Positions 8,715-16,726 are shown, counted from the first letter of the stretch. The stretch is 64,000 nt of DNA from Nigerium sp. (GCA_016711325.1 JADJTH010000001.1:248001-312000); one strand, 5' to 3'. A program made the numbers and translations. The notes: generated by a model not told the origin, from the letters alone.

Positions 8715-8732
8715 CAGCCCGACAATTATGAC

Positions 8733-9548
8733 CTATCCATCTATCGTAAATCGGCCAGTGGGCGTCTCCGACCGGCCGAATCTCTTCGCCGCGAACGCAC
8801 CGGGCGTGATGCCCAGCTCCCGGCGGAAGGTCTGGACGAACGCGCTGACGCTGGCGTAGCCCACCCGCCGCGCCACCGATGCCACCGGGCTCTCGGCGGC
8901 GAGCAGTTCGACGGCGAGGCGGAGGCGCGCCCGCGTCCGCCATTCCGCGAACGACATCGCCGTGTCCTGCTTGAACAGCCGCGACAGGTTCCGTTCGCTC
9001 GCGCCGACGACCGTGCCCCACTCGGCGAGTGTGCGTCCGTCCGCGGGGTCGCCCAGCACCGACTGGGCGACCCTTCGCGCACGGTCGTCGTCGGGCAAGG
9101 GAAGATCGAGGCGGACCACGTGGGCGGGATCGAGGAACCGGACGACCAGCTGTTCGGCGAGACGCCGCACCTCGGGATCGAGCGAACGCACCGACAACTC
9201 CCCCAGCACCGCACGGACCGCCGCGGAGACGCCGACCGCGCCCACCCCCCGGCGCGGCGCGACGCCCAGCCCGTTGGCGAGGTACGTGCAGGCGAACTCG
9301 GTGCCGGACCCGGCGGTGACCCGATGCGGCTCACCGGCCGGGATCCACAGACCCACCGTCCAGGGCACCGCACGGACGCCGTCGGAACACTCGACGACCA
9401 GCGAGCCGCGAGTTCCCCAGAGCATCTCGTTCACGTCGTGGCGGTGCCAATCCCACACTTCGTCGCCCAGGACGCTGAACGACGTCGTCACGATGCCGGA
9501 GATGCCGACCGGCAGGTCGAGCACCTCAACTTGTCTGGAATTCGACAT
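8733..9548 (-). CDS. AraC-family regulator with N-terminal cupin
   Basis: A 271-residue regulator. The N-terminal half carries a cupin-like ligand domain (WDWHRHDVNEMLWG near residue 32 and LWIPAGEPHRV near 67). The C-terminal third has two helix-turn-helix units with the family signature ending in AVELLAAESPVASVARRVGY and FVQTFRREL. It is located between the uptake operon and the divergent exporter genes, so it probably controls one or both; AraC proteins of siderophore loci often sense the ferric siderophore. The start ATG at 9548 is only 27 bases from an IdeR-like box, so its own expression may be iron-controlled. Confidence 0.92.
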   Translation of the reverse strand: MSNSRQVEVLDLPVGISGIVTTSFSVLGDEVWDWHRHDVNEMLWGTRGSLVVECSDGVRAVPWTVGLWIPAGEPHRVTAGSGTEFACTYLANGLGVAPRRGVGAVGVSAAVRAVLGELSVRSLDPEVRRLAEQLVVRFLDPAHVVRLDLPLPDDDRARRVAQSVLGDPADGRTLAEWGTVVGASERNLSRLFKQDTAMSFAEWRTRARLRLAVELLAAESPVASVARRVGYASVSAFVQTFRRELGITPGAFAAKRFGRSETPTGRFTIDG

Positions 9549-9574
9549 ATCTCGACACTCTATCGCCTATTCCG

Positions 9575-9593
9575 ATACGTGGGCCTTGCCTAA
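9575..9593. promoter_or_regulatory. Probable IdeR/DtxR box between AraC and exporter genes
   Basis: Read on the minus strand the 19 bases are TTAGGCAAGGCCCACGTAT, 14 of 19 matching the IdeR consensus with the left half almost perfect. The site ends 10 bases before the GTG start of the exporter gene and 27 bases before the AraC start, so one bound repressor could cover both promoters. Confidence 0.55.
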
Positions 9594-9603
9594 TGTTACG
9601 CAC

Positions 9604-11268
9604 GTGCCTCGTTCTCCTCGCTTCTCCGCCCTCGGCAGCATGCTCGCCGGTCGGCGCCTCCTGCTCACCTTCGCCATCGTCGGCTTCGTCGGGCACCAGG
9701 TCGCGGAGGCGCTTGTCCCCGTCGTCATCGGCGCGGTCCTCGACTCGGCGATCGCGCCGGGCGATCCGTGGGCGCTGCTGATCTGGCTCAGCGTCCTCGC
9801 CGTCCTGTTCGTCGCGCTCCTGCTGGCATGGCGGCTGGGTGAATCCAGCATCGTCCGGGCCGGGGAGGGCGGCGCACGCGAGGTCCGGCGCGCCCTGATG
9901 ACCCGGATCCTGTCGCCCGCGGGCTTCGCCCGCCGGCGCACGCCCGGCGAACTGCTGAGCATCGCGGGGAGCGATACCGATCGCACCGCCGACATCATCT
10001 GGGTGCTGAGTTCGGCGGCGGCGCGTGTCGCGGCCGTGCTGACGGCCGCGGTGTCGTTGCTCGCGATCTCGGTGTGGCTCGGGCTCATGGTGCTCATCGC
10101 CACGCCGGTCCTGCTGACGTTGCTCCACGTGCTCACCGCGCCCCTCGAACGACGCATGGACGCCGAACAGGCGGCGGCCGCCGAGGCCAGTTCGGTGGCC
10201 GCCGACCTGCTCACCGGGCTGCGGGCGTTGTCGGGGATCGGCGCCGAGGACGCGGCCATCGCCCGGTTCGCCGAGGTGAACCAACGTTCGCTGGAGGCGT
10301 CCCGCCGTGCCGTAGCGGCCAAGGCCCGCTACACGGTGGCGAGCATGGCCGGCAGCGCTCTGCTGCTCGCCGCGATCGCCGGCGTCGCCGGCACGGAAGC
10401 CATGGCCGGAGAGATCACGATCGGCCAGCTCGTCGCCGTGCTGGGCCTGGCGCAGTTCCTGCACTGGCCGGTGAGCGCTCTCGCGTTCGTCGGCGCCGAA
10501 CTCGGAACCGTCCGCGCCTCGGCCAAGCGCGTCGCCGCCGTGATCGACGACGACACGGCGCTATCGGTGCCGACCCGGTCCGTTTCTGCGTCGCACCACG
10601 CCCCGGTGGCCGTGGGCACTCCCACCCACGGCATGGAGGTGGTCTTCGACGGTGTCATGACACCGCACGCAGGCCCGGTGTTCGCTCGAATCCGACGAGG
10701 AGCCCACAGCGCCCTGCGCTTCGCCGACCCCCGTGGTGCCACCGAGCTGCAGGAGGTGCTGGCCGGGGTGCGCGATCCGCTCGGCGGGCGCGTCGTCGTC
10801 GGGGGCAGCGTCCTGCGCACCGGGGAGCCCGGCCCCGTGCTGGCTCCCCCGCATCACCCGACGGTCTTCTCGGGAACCCTGCGCGACAACGTCGAACTGC
10901 ACCGGACGCTCGACCTGCCGACCCTGGACGCCGCCGCGCACACCGCCGTCCTCGACGACGTGCTCACCCCCGGACGCGGAGGCTGGGACCTGACGATCGG
11001 CGAACGCGGCCTCACGTTGTCGGGCGGCCAGCGGCAACGGGTGACGCTCGCCCGGGCACTCGCCCGGCGCCCCGCGGTGCTCGCGTTGCACGAACCCACC
11101 AGCGCGCTCGACTCGGTCACCGAAGCGGCGATCGCCCTTCGGCTGCGCGAGGATCGCGCGAACCTGACCACGCTGCTGCTCGATCCGAGCCCCGCCCTCG
11201 CGCATGCCGTCGACGAGATCGTCGACGTCGCGGCACCCGGCGTCCGCCTCGAGCAGGCCACGGTATGA
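9604..11268 (+). CDS. ABC exporter half-transporter with dead Walker motifs
   Basis: A 554-residue type IV ABC half-exporter: six-helix membrane domain (residues about 15-310) and a C-terminal nucleotide-binding domain. The ABC signature LSGGQRQR (near 473) is intact, but the Walker A loop is replaced by FADPRGATEL (near 370; no G-K-S/T), the Walker B Asp is His (LALHEPTSALD, His near 496), and the H-loop segment reads LLLDPSPALAH. It therefore cannot hydrolyse ATP alone; it can only lend its signature motif to the partner encoded downstream (ATGA overlap). Location suggests siderophore export, or import in the manner of IrtAB. The GTG at 9604 is chosen as start; an ATG at 9640 is possible. 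No clear Shine-Dalgarno sequence is seen, so the message may be nearly leaderless. Confidence 0.9.
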   Translation: MPRSPRFSALGSMLAGRRLLLTFAIVGFVGHQVAEALVPVVIGAVLDSAIAPGDPWALLIWLSVLAVLFVALLLAWRLGESSIVRAGEGGAREVRRALMTRILSPAGFARRRTPGELLSIAGSDTDRTADIIWVLSSAAARVAAVLTAAVSLLAISVWLGLMVLIATPVLLTLLHVLTAPLERRMDAEQAAAAEASSVAADLLTGLRALSGIGAEDAAIARFAEVNQRSLEASRRAVAAKARYTVASMAGSALLLAAIAGVAGTEAMAGEITIGQLVAVLGLAQFLHWPVSALAFVGAELGTVRASAKRVAAVIDDDTALSVPTRSVSASHHAPVAVGTPTHGMEVVFDGVMTPHAGPVFARIRRGAHSALRFADPRGATELQEVLAGVRDPLGGRVVVGGSVLRTGEPGPVLAPPHHPTVFSGTLRDNVELHRTLDLPTLDAAAHTAVLDDVLTPGRGGWDLTIGERGLTLSGGQRQRVTLARALARRPAVLALHEPTSALDSVTEAAIALRLREDRANLTTLLLDPSPALAHAVDEIVDVAAPGVRLEQATV

Positions 11269-12998
11269 CCGCGATCCCGGTGGCCGATCCCCGGACCACC
11301 CGGCGCCTGCTGGCCGGTCTTCTCGGACGCCGGCGCTGGCGGGTGGCCGCCGCGGGGCTGGCCACCTGCAGCGCCGCCGTGGCGGGCCTGGTGCTTCCGG
11401 CCACGCTGGGCCGCATCGTGGACGCGGTGATCAGCGCGGACGCCGGCGCCCTTCCACTCCTGATCGCCGTCATCGCCGCCGCCGGCCTCGCGCACGGCCT
11501 GCTCGCGGCCCTGGGGCGCTTGCTCGTCGCCCAGCTGGGCGAGGACGTGCTGGCCGAACTGCGCCACAGCGTGCTGGCTCGCCTGCTGCGCCTGCCGATC
11601 GCGACGGTGGAACGAGCCGGACGCGGCGATCTGGTGTCGCGGGCGTCCGGTGACGCGCGGGTGGTCGGCGATGTCGTGACGAACCTGCTGCCGATGGTGG
11701 TGGGGTCGATCTTTACCGTCGCCATCACCCTGGTGGGCATGTCCGCCCTCCACCCCTCCTTCGCTCTCGCCGCGCTCGCCGCGGTTCCCGTCCAGGCTCT
11801 CGCGACCCGCCGTTACCTCCGACTCGGGCGGCCCGCCTACCTGGCGGCGCGCGACGCCCAGGGCGAGCGTTCGCAGCGCCTCCTCGAGGCGGTGGACGCC
11901 GCCGACGCCATCCGCGCCATGCGCGTCTCGGACGACCGGGTGCGCTACGTGGACGACGCGGCCGCGGAGGTCGTCACCCGGGAGGTGTACGCCACCGGAG
12001 TCAGCATCGCGTTCTGGAACAAGCTCAACCTCGCCGAGCTGGTCGGGCTGAGCGCGGTGTTGGCCGTCGGCTTCCTCCTCGTGGGTTCCGGCGACACGAC
12101 CATCGGCGGCGCGACCGCCGCCGCCCTGTACTTCCACGCGCTGTTCGGGCCTGTCGGGGCAGTGCTCGGCGGCGTCGACGAACTGCAGCGTGCGTCCGCC
12201 GCCCTGTCCCGCATGGCGGGAGTGCTGTCGCTGCCGGAGCGTCCGACGAGGCTCGCGCGGGCCGAGCGTCGGGCCGTGGAACTGGCCGTCGACCACGTCA
12301 GTTTCGCCTACGACCACGGCTTCCACCTCGACCGCGTCACCTTCAGGCTGGCGCCGGGCGCAACGGGCGCCCTCGTCGGCGCGAGCGGTGCCGGCAAGAG
12401 CACGATCGCCGCGTTGGTGCTCGGCACCCTCACCCCCGACGCCGGCCGGGTGGAGTTCGACGGTGTCTCCCCCACAGGCGATTCCCGTCCTCTGCCCCGG
12501 GTCGGCGTCGCCGGACAGGAGCCGCACACCTTTGCGTGTTCGTTGGCCGAGAACCTCCGGCTGGCCAAGCCGGCCGCCGGCACCGATGAGTTGCGCGACG
12601 CTCTTGCCGCCGTCGGGGCACAGGGCTGGGTCGACCGGCTACCCGACGGCCTCGCCACGGTCGTGGGAGCTGGCGGGCACGCGCTCGCGGTGGTGGAGGA
12701 GCAGCAGTTGGCGCTCGCACGTCTGCTGCTGCACGACCCAGACGTGCTCGTGCTCGACGAGGCGACCGCCGCGGCCGGTGGCGAGCGCTCGCTGGATCGC
12801 GCGGTCGCCCGCCTCGCCCAGGGCCGCACCACGCTCACGATCGCCCATCGCCTCGACCAGGCCGAACACGCCGACCATGTCGTCGTGCTCGACCAGGGTC
12901 GGGTCGTGGAGCAGGGCACCCACTCCGAGCTGGTCGCCGCCGCAGGCCACTACACCCGCATCTGGGAGGCATGGTCGCGGGGCGGACCCACCGACTGA
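11265..12998 (+). CDS. ABC exporter half-transporter with degenerate signature
   Basis: A 577-residue half-exporter, partner of the preceding gene (ATGA overlap). The membrane domain spans about residues 20-310. In its nucleotide-binding domain Walker A (GASGAGKST, near 372), Walker B (VLVLDEAT) and H-loop (TIAHRL) are intact, but the LSGGQ signature is lost: the segment before QQLALARLLL reads LAVVEE. In a heterodimer, its Walker motifs would pair with the intact LSGGQ of the first protein to give one active site, while the other site would lack every key motif. Substrate is unknown; the iron-box context suggests a siderophore or its precursor. Confidence 0.92.
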   Translation: MTAIPVADPRTTRRLLAGLLGRRRWRVAAAGLATCSAAVAGLVLPATLGRIVDAVISADAGALPLLIAVIAAAGLAHGLLAALGRLLVAQLGEDVLAELRHSVLARLLRLPIATVERAGRGDLVSRASGDARVVGDVVTNLLPMVVGSIFTVAITLVGMSALHPSFALAALAAVPVQALATRRYLRLGRPAYLAARDAQGERSQRLLEAVDAADAIRAMRVSDDRVRYVDDAAAEVVTREVYATGVSIAFWNKLNLAELVGLSAVLAVGFLLVGSGDTTIGGATAAALYFHALFGPVGAVLGGVDELQRASAALSRMAGVLSLPERPTRLARAERRAVELAVDHVSFAYDHGFHLDRVTFRLAPGATGALVGASGAGKSTIAALVLGTLTPDAGRVEFDGVSPTGDSRPLPRVGVAGQEPHTFACSLAENLRLAKPAAGTDELRDALAAVGAQGWVDRLPDGLATVVGAGGHALAVVEEQQLALARLLLHDPDVLVLDEATAAAGGERSLDRAVARLAQGRTTLTIAHRLDQAEHADHVVVLDQGRVVEQGTHSELVAAAGHYTRIWEAWSRGGPTD

Positions 12999-13009
12999 CG
13001 CCCACGACA

Positions 13010-13023
13010 CCCCGCACGCGGGG
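13010..13023. terminator. Short GC hairpin after exporter genes
   Basis: CCCCG-CACG-CGGGG, a five-bp hairpin starting 12 bases after the stop of the second exporter gene, not followed by a T tract. It may help end the exporter transcript together with the larger hairpin at 13055-13087. Confidence 0.35.
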
Positions 13024-13054
13024 CCCGCCCGCCTTGGCGCCGGGACAGCCGCCG

Positions 13055-13087
13055 GCGTCCGGCACCTGATGCAGTGGTGCCGGACGC
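13055..13087. terminator. Bidirectional hairpin terminator
   Basis: A perfect 12-bp stem, GCGTCCGGCACC paired with GGTGCCGGACGC around a nine-base loop, between the convergent exporter and ammonium-channel genes. There is no U-tract on either side, as is common for actinobacterial terminators. Confidence 0.65.
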
Positions 13088-13112
13088 CTCGGGAGAGAGG
13101 GAGCGCTTCGCC

Positions 13113-14339
13113 TCAGACGCGGGCGAGTTCGTAGTCGTACGCCTCCTCGCCGTGCACGACCACGTCGGTGCCGGCGAGTTCGTCCTCATGGGTCAGGCGG
13201 AAGCCGATCGTCTTCTCGATCGCGAAACCGATCGCATAGGCCGCGACGAACGAGTAGACCAGGACACCGAGGGCGGCGATCGCCTGCACCACCAGCTGGC
13301 CGATGCCACCGCCGAGGAACAGGCCGGTGCCGCTGGCGAACAGGCCGAGGTATAGGGTGCCGATCAGGCCGCCGACCAGGTGGATCCCCACCACGTCGAG
13401 CGAGTCATCGTAGCCGAGCACGTACTTCAGTTCGATGGCGTAGGCGCAGGCCGCACCGGAGATCGCGCCGAGCAGCAGGGCCCAGCCGGGCGTCAGGTTG
13501 GCGCAGGCGGGGGTGATCGCGACCAGGCCGGCCACCGCACCCGACGCCGCACCGACGGCGGTCGGCTTGCCGTTCTTGAAGCGTTCGACGACGATCCACG
13601 CGACGATCGCGGCGGCGGTGGCACCGAGGGTGTTCAAGGCGATGAGGCCGGCGCCCTCCATGCCGTTGGTCCACTCGGCGCCGACGTTGAATCCGAACCA
13701 GCCGAACCACAGGATGCTGGCTCCGAGAATGACGAACGGCACGTTGTGCGGCTTGTGCGCACCCTTCTTGAAGACCACGCGCGAGCCGAGCACGAACGTG
13801 AGTGCCAGCGCCGCTGCGCCCGCATTGATGTGAACGGCGGTGCCGCCGGCGTAGTCGATGACGTCCGGCAGGCCCATCAGCCCACCGAGGCTGTACGCCC
13901 ATCCGCCGCCCCACACCCACGCGGCGACGGGGAAGTAGACGAGTGTGGCGAAGACCGCGGCGAAGACCATCCAGGCGCCGAACTTGGCGCGGTCGGCAAT
14001 GGCACCCGAGATCAGCGCCGTGGTGATGATCGCGAACGTCGCACCGAAGGCGACACCGACCAGGTCGACGTTGGCAGTCGCCCCCGTCGCCAGCGCCGAG
14101 AGGCCGAAGTCGGAGAACGGGTTGCCCGCGAAGGCGAGCGGTGAATCGACAGACGACATGTTGTAGCCGTAGAGAACCCAGAGCACGCCGACGAGGCCAA
14201 TCGCACCGAAGCTCATCATCATCATGCTGATGACGCTCTTGGCGCGGACCAGCCCTCCGTAGAAGAACGCGAGGCCCGGGGTCATGAACAAGACGAGCGC
14301 CGTCGACACGACGCCGAACCCAATGCTTCCTGCATCCAT
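13113..14339 (-). CDS. amt: Ammonium channel of the Amt family
   Basis: A 408-residue Amt/MEP/Rh channel that conducts ammonia/ammonium across the cytoplasmic membrane. About eleven membrane helices are visible, beginning MTPGLAFFYGGLVR (family signature), with the twin-His pore residues in GTAVHINAG (about residue 160) and in VVGIHLVGG (about 307). The cytoplasmic tail DYELARV is short. No PII (glnK) gene is next to it, unlike many bacterial loci. The ATG at 14339 opens the protein directly at its first helix, without an evident signal peptide. Upstream, at 14447-14462, there is a possible GlnR half-site pair, so nitrogen control is plausible. Confidence 0.95.
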   Translation of the reverse strand: MDAGSIGFGVVSTALVLFMTPGLAFFYGGLVRAKSVISMMMMSFGAIGLVGVLWVLYGYNMSSVDSPLAFAGNPFSDFGLSALATGATANVDLVGVAFGATFAIITTALISGAIADRAKFGAWMVFAAVFATLVYFPVAAWVWGGGWAYSLGGLMGLPDVIDYAGGTAVHINAGAAALALTFVLGSRVVFKKGAHKPHNVPFVILGASILWFGWFGFNVGAEWTNGMEGAGLIALNTLGATAAAIVAWIVVERFKNGKPTAVGAASGAVAGLVAITPACANLTPGWALLLGAISGAACAYAIELKYVLGYDDSLDVVGIHLVGGLIGTLYLGLFASGTGLFLGGGIGQLVVQAIAALGVLVYSFVAAYAIGFAIEKTIGFRLTHEDELAGTDVVVHGEEAYDYELARV

Positions 14340-14645
14340 GCGAGTTTCCCTTGCGAGTAGGTGATCAGGACCTCTGAATCCTGGTCGCCCCGCGTTTCAC
14401 GGACGCACGCGCTGAGTTTCAGTCGCGTGAACAAGTTCCCTGACGTGTTACGGCCCGGTGACCGCCATCGCGAGGCCTGTGCCCGCGGCTCATGGCCGGG
14501 TCGCACGGCAGGAGGGGCTGGTGAGGCGATGGGCGGCGACATTTTCCGCCCCTCATTTTCCGCGCGCCCTCCCGGATATCAGTGCCACTGATGTTTTCGA
14601 GCCGCCCGCCGGAATGAGTGGCAGAAAATACCGCCTGCTCGGCGG
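14340..14645. other. Long intergenic region with amt control signals
   Basis: About 300 bases without a supported gene. On the minus strand, 108-123 bases before the amt start, it reads GTCAC-N6-GTAAC (14447-14462), one mismatch from the GlnR half-site pair GTnAC-N6-GAAAC, and a further GTGAAAC lies near 14400. The rest shows no recognised motif. Confidence 0.4.
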
Positions 14646-14664
14646 GCGCCGGCGGCGCCGGCGC
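14646..14664 (-). terminator. Hairpin after the Nif3-like gene
   Basis: An eight-bp GC stem (GCGCCGGC on one arm, GCCGGCGC on the other) around a three-base loop, directly adjoining the stop codon of the minus-strand gene at 14665. No T tract follows. Confidence 0.45.
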
Positions 14665-15000
14665 TCAGCCCGCCGCGCCGTCGTCTTCGTTGCGGAGCAC
14701 GTGGAACGCGGGCTCCTCATAGGGATGGGCGTCGCGGAGCCTCCCGACGACCGTCGGGCGCAGCGACCGCGGGAACGTCAATTCGACCCGGTTCTCGGCC
14801 AGACGCTCCAGACTCCCCACCTCGCCGACGACCGGATGCGCGCCGGCCAGCGGGCGGAACTGCCCGGTGCCGGACGCGACGAACGCGCACGAGTCGTAGT
14901 GGCCGATGCATCCGGCTCCCACCTCGAACAGCGCTGCCAGCACCCGGTCCGTGTCGGCAACGGGAACGTAGAACACCAGCACATCCAGCGGCTCGCTCAT
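14665..15000 (-). CDS. Nif3/CutA-like PII-fold domain protein
   Basis: A 111-residue stand-alone version of the small domain inserted in Nif3-like (YqfO) proteins, with a PII/CutA-like fold. The N-terminal strand DVLVFYVPVADTDRVLAALF, the central GAGCIGHYDSCAFVASGTGQFRP segment and the C-terminal AHPYEEPAFHVL are all recognisable; the H-P-Y-E-E-P motif is the family hallmark. The metal-binding Nif3 core is absent. The function of the isolated domain is unknown. ATG start at 15000; it begins 58 bases after the small ORF that ends at 15059, so the two may be co-transcribed. Confidence 0.85.
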   Translation of the reverse strand: MSEPLDVLVFYVPVADTDRVLAALFEVGAGCIGHYDSCAFVASGTGQFRPLAGAHPVVGEVGSLERLAENRVELTFPRSLRPTVVGRLRDAHPYEEPAFHVLRNEDDGAAG

Positions 15001-15058
15001 GGGTCAAGCCTGCCAGCCTTCGCCGTGCACGTCGTCCCGCGGAGACGGGCGGGCGGCC

Positions 15059-15202
15059 TCAGCCGTCCGCGTCCTCGTCGCCGGTGGCCTCCTCGGTAGG
15101 CCCAGGAAGGTAACAGACGCCGCTGACCGGGTCGCAGTAGCCCTCGACCGGGGCCGCGATCAACGCGGGCAGCGCATCAACGGGCACGGGTGAATCGGTC
15201 AT
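15059..15202 (-). CDS. Small 47-residue Cys-pair protein coupled to FrnE-like gene
   Basis: A short ORF of 47 residues. Its ATG at 15202 overlaps the TGA of the FrnE/DsbA-like gene (ATGA), a strong sign that it is translated. The sequence has a Pro/Ala-rich start, then a core GYCDPVSGVCYLPG with two Cys residues six apart, and an acidic tail (EEATGDEDADG). I do not recognise a family. The two Cys next to a thioredoxin-fold oxidoreductase suggest a redox partner or substrate, or a small metal-binding peptide; both are inference. There is no signal peptide, so it would be cytoplasmic. Confidence 0.7.
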   Translation of the reverse strand: MTDSPVPVDALPALIAAPVEGYCDPVSGVCYLPGPTEEATGDEDADG

Positions 15203-15861
15203 GGCCGCGCACCCCAGGCCTGGTCGATCGCGGCGCCGTACTGCGAGGTCTCCACGGCGCCCGGGATGCCCAGCCGCTTCCCGACCACCGTGAACGGCAC
15301 ACCCCTGGCGCCCAGGCTCAGCGCCTCGCGGTGGTCGGCGCGCACGGCATCGGCGTAGCGGTCTCCGGCGAGCACCTCGCGGATCTCTTCGGCCGGGATG
15401 CCCAGATCCTCACCCAGGCGGCTCAGCGTCGCGTGTTCGAAGGCGTCCTCGTGGCCGCTGAAGACCTCGACCTGCATCGCCCGCAGGTATTCCCACCCGA
15501 CCCCGTACTCCGTCCCGAGGTGGATCAACCGCAACATGTCGAAGGTGTTCGCCGCCAGCCGGTCCACCTCGTAGGGGAGTCCTTCAGCACCGGCCTTCTG
15601 CGCCAAGCCGTGCTCCATCGCTCGGGCCTGCGCCTCAGAGATGCCGTACTTCTTCGACAGGTACCCGAGGGTCGACTGCGCCGCCGCGGGCGCGTTCGGA
15701 TCCAACTCGAACGTGTGGAGCCTCAACTCCACGTCCGGCCCATGCGGCGATCGCTCGATCGCGGTCACGAGCCTCTGCTCGCCCACATAGCACCACGGGC
15801 ACAGCACGTCGGCCCACACGTCGACGGTGAGCTTCGCTGCGGGCGCTGGTGTCGAATTCAT
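15199..15861 (-). CDS. FrnE-like DsbA-family oxidoreductase
   Basis: A 220-residue DsbA-family thioredoxin-fold protein of the FrnE subgroup. The active-site motif CPWC lies near residue 21 (DVLCPWCYVGEQRL), followed by the long helical insert and, near residue 185, ARGVPFTVVGKR with the conserved cis-Pro. There is no signal peptide, so it acts in the cytoplasm as a dithiol oxidoreductase or isomerase. ATG 15861 is preceded by AAAGGTGG. The gene is divergent from a TetR regulator, with repeated TTGACC-type half-sites between them, and is followed by the overlapping Cys-containing small ORF. Confidence 0.93.
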   Translation of the reverse strand: MNSTPAPAAKLTVDVWADVLCPWCYVGEQRLVTAIERSPHGPDVELRLHTFELDPNAPAAAQSTLGYLSKKYGISEAQARAMEHGLAQKAGAEGLPYEVDRLAANTFDMLRLIHLGTEYGVGWEYLRAMQVEVFSGHEDAFEHATLSRLGEDLGIPAEEIREVLAGDRYADAVRADHREALSLGARGVPFTVVGKRLGIPGAVETSQYGAAIDQAWGARP

Positions 15862-15884
15862 CAGGTGACCACCTTTCGGTAAAC

Positions 15885-15937
15885 TTGACAGTGGGGTCAA
15901 CATCAGACACTACCCCTAACTTGACCCCGCCCTCAAG
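15885..15937. promoter_or_regulatory. Putative TetR operator sites between frnE-like and tetR genes
   Basis: The divergent promoter region holds two inverted repeats, TTGAC-N6-GTCAA (15885-15900) and CTTGA-N8-TCAAG (15920-15937). A larger inverted pair GGGGTCAA / TTGACCCC (15893-15900 and 15921-15928) joins them. This is the expected form of an operator for the TetR protein encoded at 15952, controlling both directions. Confidence 0.6.
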
Positions 15938-15951
15938 AAACGAGGTACGCT

Positions 15952-16521
15952 GTGAGTGAACCGAGGACGCTCCGCCGGGATGCCCGCGCCAACGCGGCGA
16001 AACTGCAGACCGCCGCTCGTGAGGTCTTCCTCGCCAAGGGGTTGGACGCGCCGCTGGACGAGATCGCACGCGCCGCGGGCGTGAGCACAGGGACCCTCTA
16101 CAACCACTTCGGCTCGCGCGAGGCGCTGATCGACGCGGTGATTCCCGAGGTGGCAGGCGCCCGCATGCACGCCCTTGGCGCCGCGGTCGAGGCCGAGGCA
16201 ACGGCCGCCGGCCGGTTGCAAGCCTTCGTGCTCGGGATGATTCAGCTACAGCAGGACGACCCTGCCCTCAACGACGCCCTCCTCCGGCGCTACCCCGACG
16301 CGGTCGCGCTCACCGGGGTCTGCGACCAATCCGCGCTGCTCGGTCGGCAGCTCGTCCGCGACGCGCACGCCGAGGGCACCCTGGCTTCCGACTTCACCGA
16401 GGACGACCTGCTGGCCCTGCTCTGGCTCGCCGGTACCGCCGGACGCGACAGGACCGCCCCATCGAGCTGGCGTCACGTGGTCACACGCTCGATCACCTCC
16501 GCTCTCAGCCAGCATCGCTAG
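15952..16521 (+). CDS. TetR-family transcriptional regulator
   Basis: A 189-residue TetR-type repressor starting at a GTG at 15952. The N-terminal helix-turn-helix is clear (AREVFLAKGLDAPLDEIARA and GVSTGTLYNHFGSREALIDA, residues about 22-60); the C-terminal ligand domain is all-helical and unassigned. It lies divergent to the FrnE-like gene, 90 bases apart, and is followed by a small hairpin. It most likely represses itself and the oxidoreductase operon through the inverted repeats in the gap. The ligand is unknown. Confidence 0.93.
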   Translation: MSEPRTLRRDARANAAKLQTAAREVFLAKGLDAPLDEIARAAGVSTGTLYNHFGSREALIDAVIPEVAGARMHALGAAVEAEATAAGRLQAFVLGMIQLQQDDPALNDALLRRYPDAVALTGVCDQSALLGRQLVRDAHAEGTLASDFTEDDLLALLWLAGTAGRDRTAPSSWRHVVTRSITSALSQHR

Positions 16522-16530
16522 CCCGCAGAC

Positions 16531-16545
16531 GGCCCCGACGGGGCC
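16531..16545 (+). terminator. Hairpin after tetR
   Basis: GGCCCC-GAC-GGGGCC, a six-bp GC stem nine bases after the stop of the TetR gene, with no T tract. Confidence 0.45.
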
Positions 16546-16710
16546 TCCAGGCCGCCCGTTCAGGGCTCGCGTTCCTTGAGCACCGCCTTGCGCTGTGCGG
16601 TGCAGGCGGGGACTGCGGCACGCTGTGGGGCCCGCTCGGCGGCGTCGATCATCTCGCCGGGCAGGACGGTGCGACGGCCTTCGATGGATTCATGGGTGCC
16701 GACGGGTCGA

Positions 16711-16726
16711 TCGGTCGATCGACCGA
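16711..16726. repeat. 16-base perfect palindrome after tRNA-Lys
   Basis: TCGGTCGATCGACCGA is identical to its reverse complement. It starts seven bases beyond the encoded CCA end of the minus-strand tRNA-Lys, so it may be a transcription-termination or 3'-processing element, or a protein-binding site. Confidence 0.6.
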
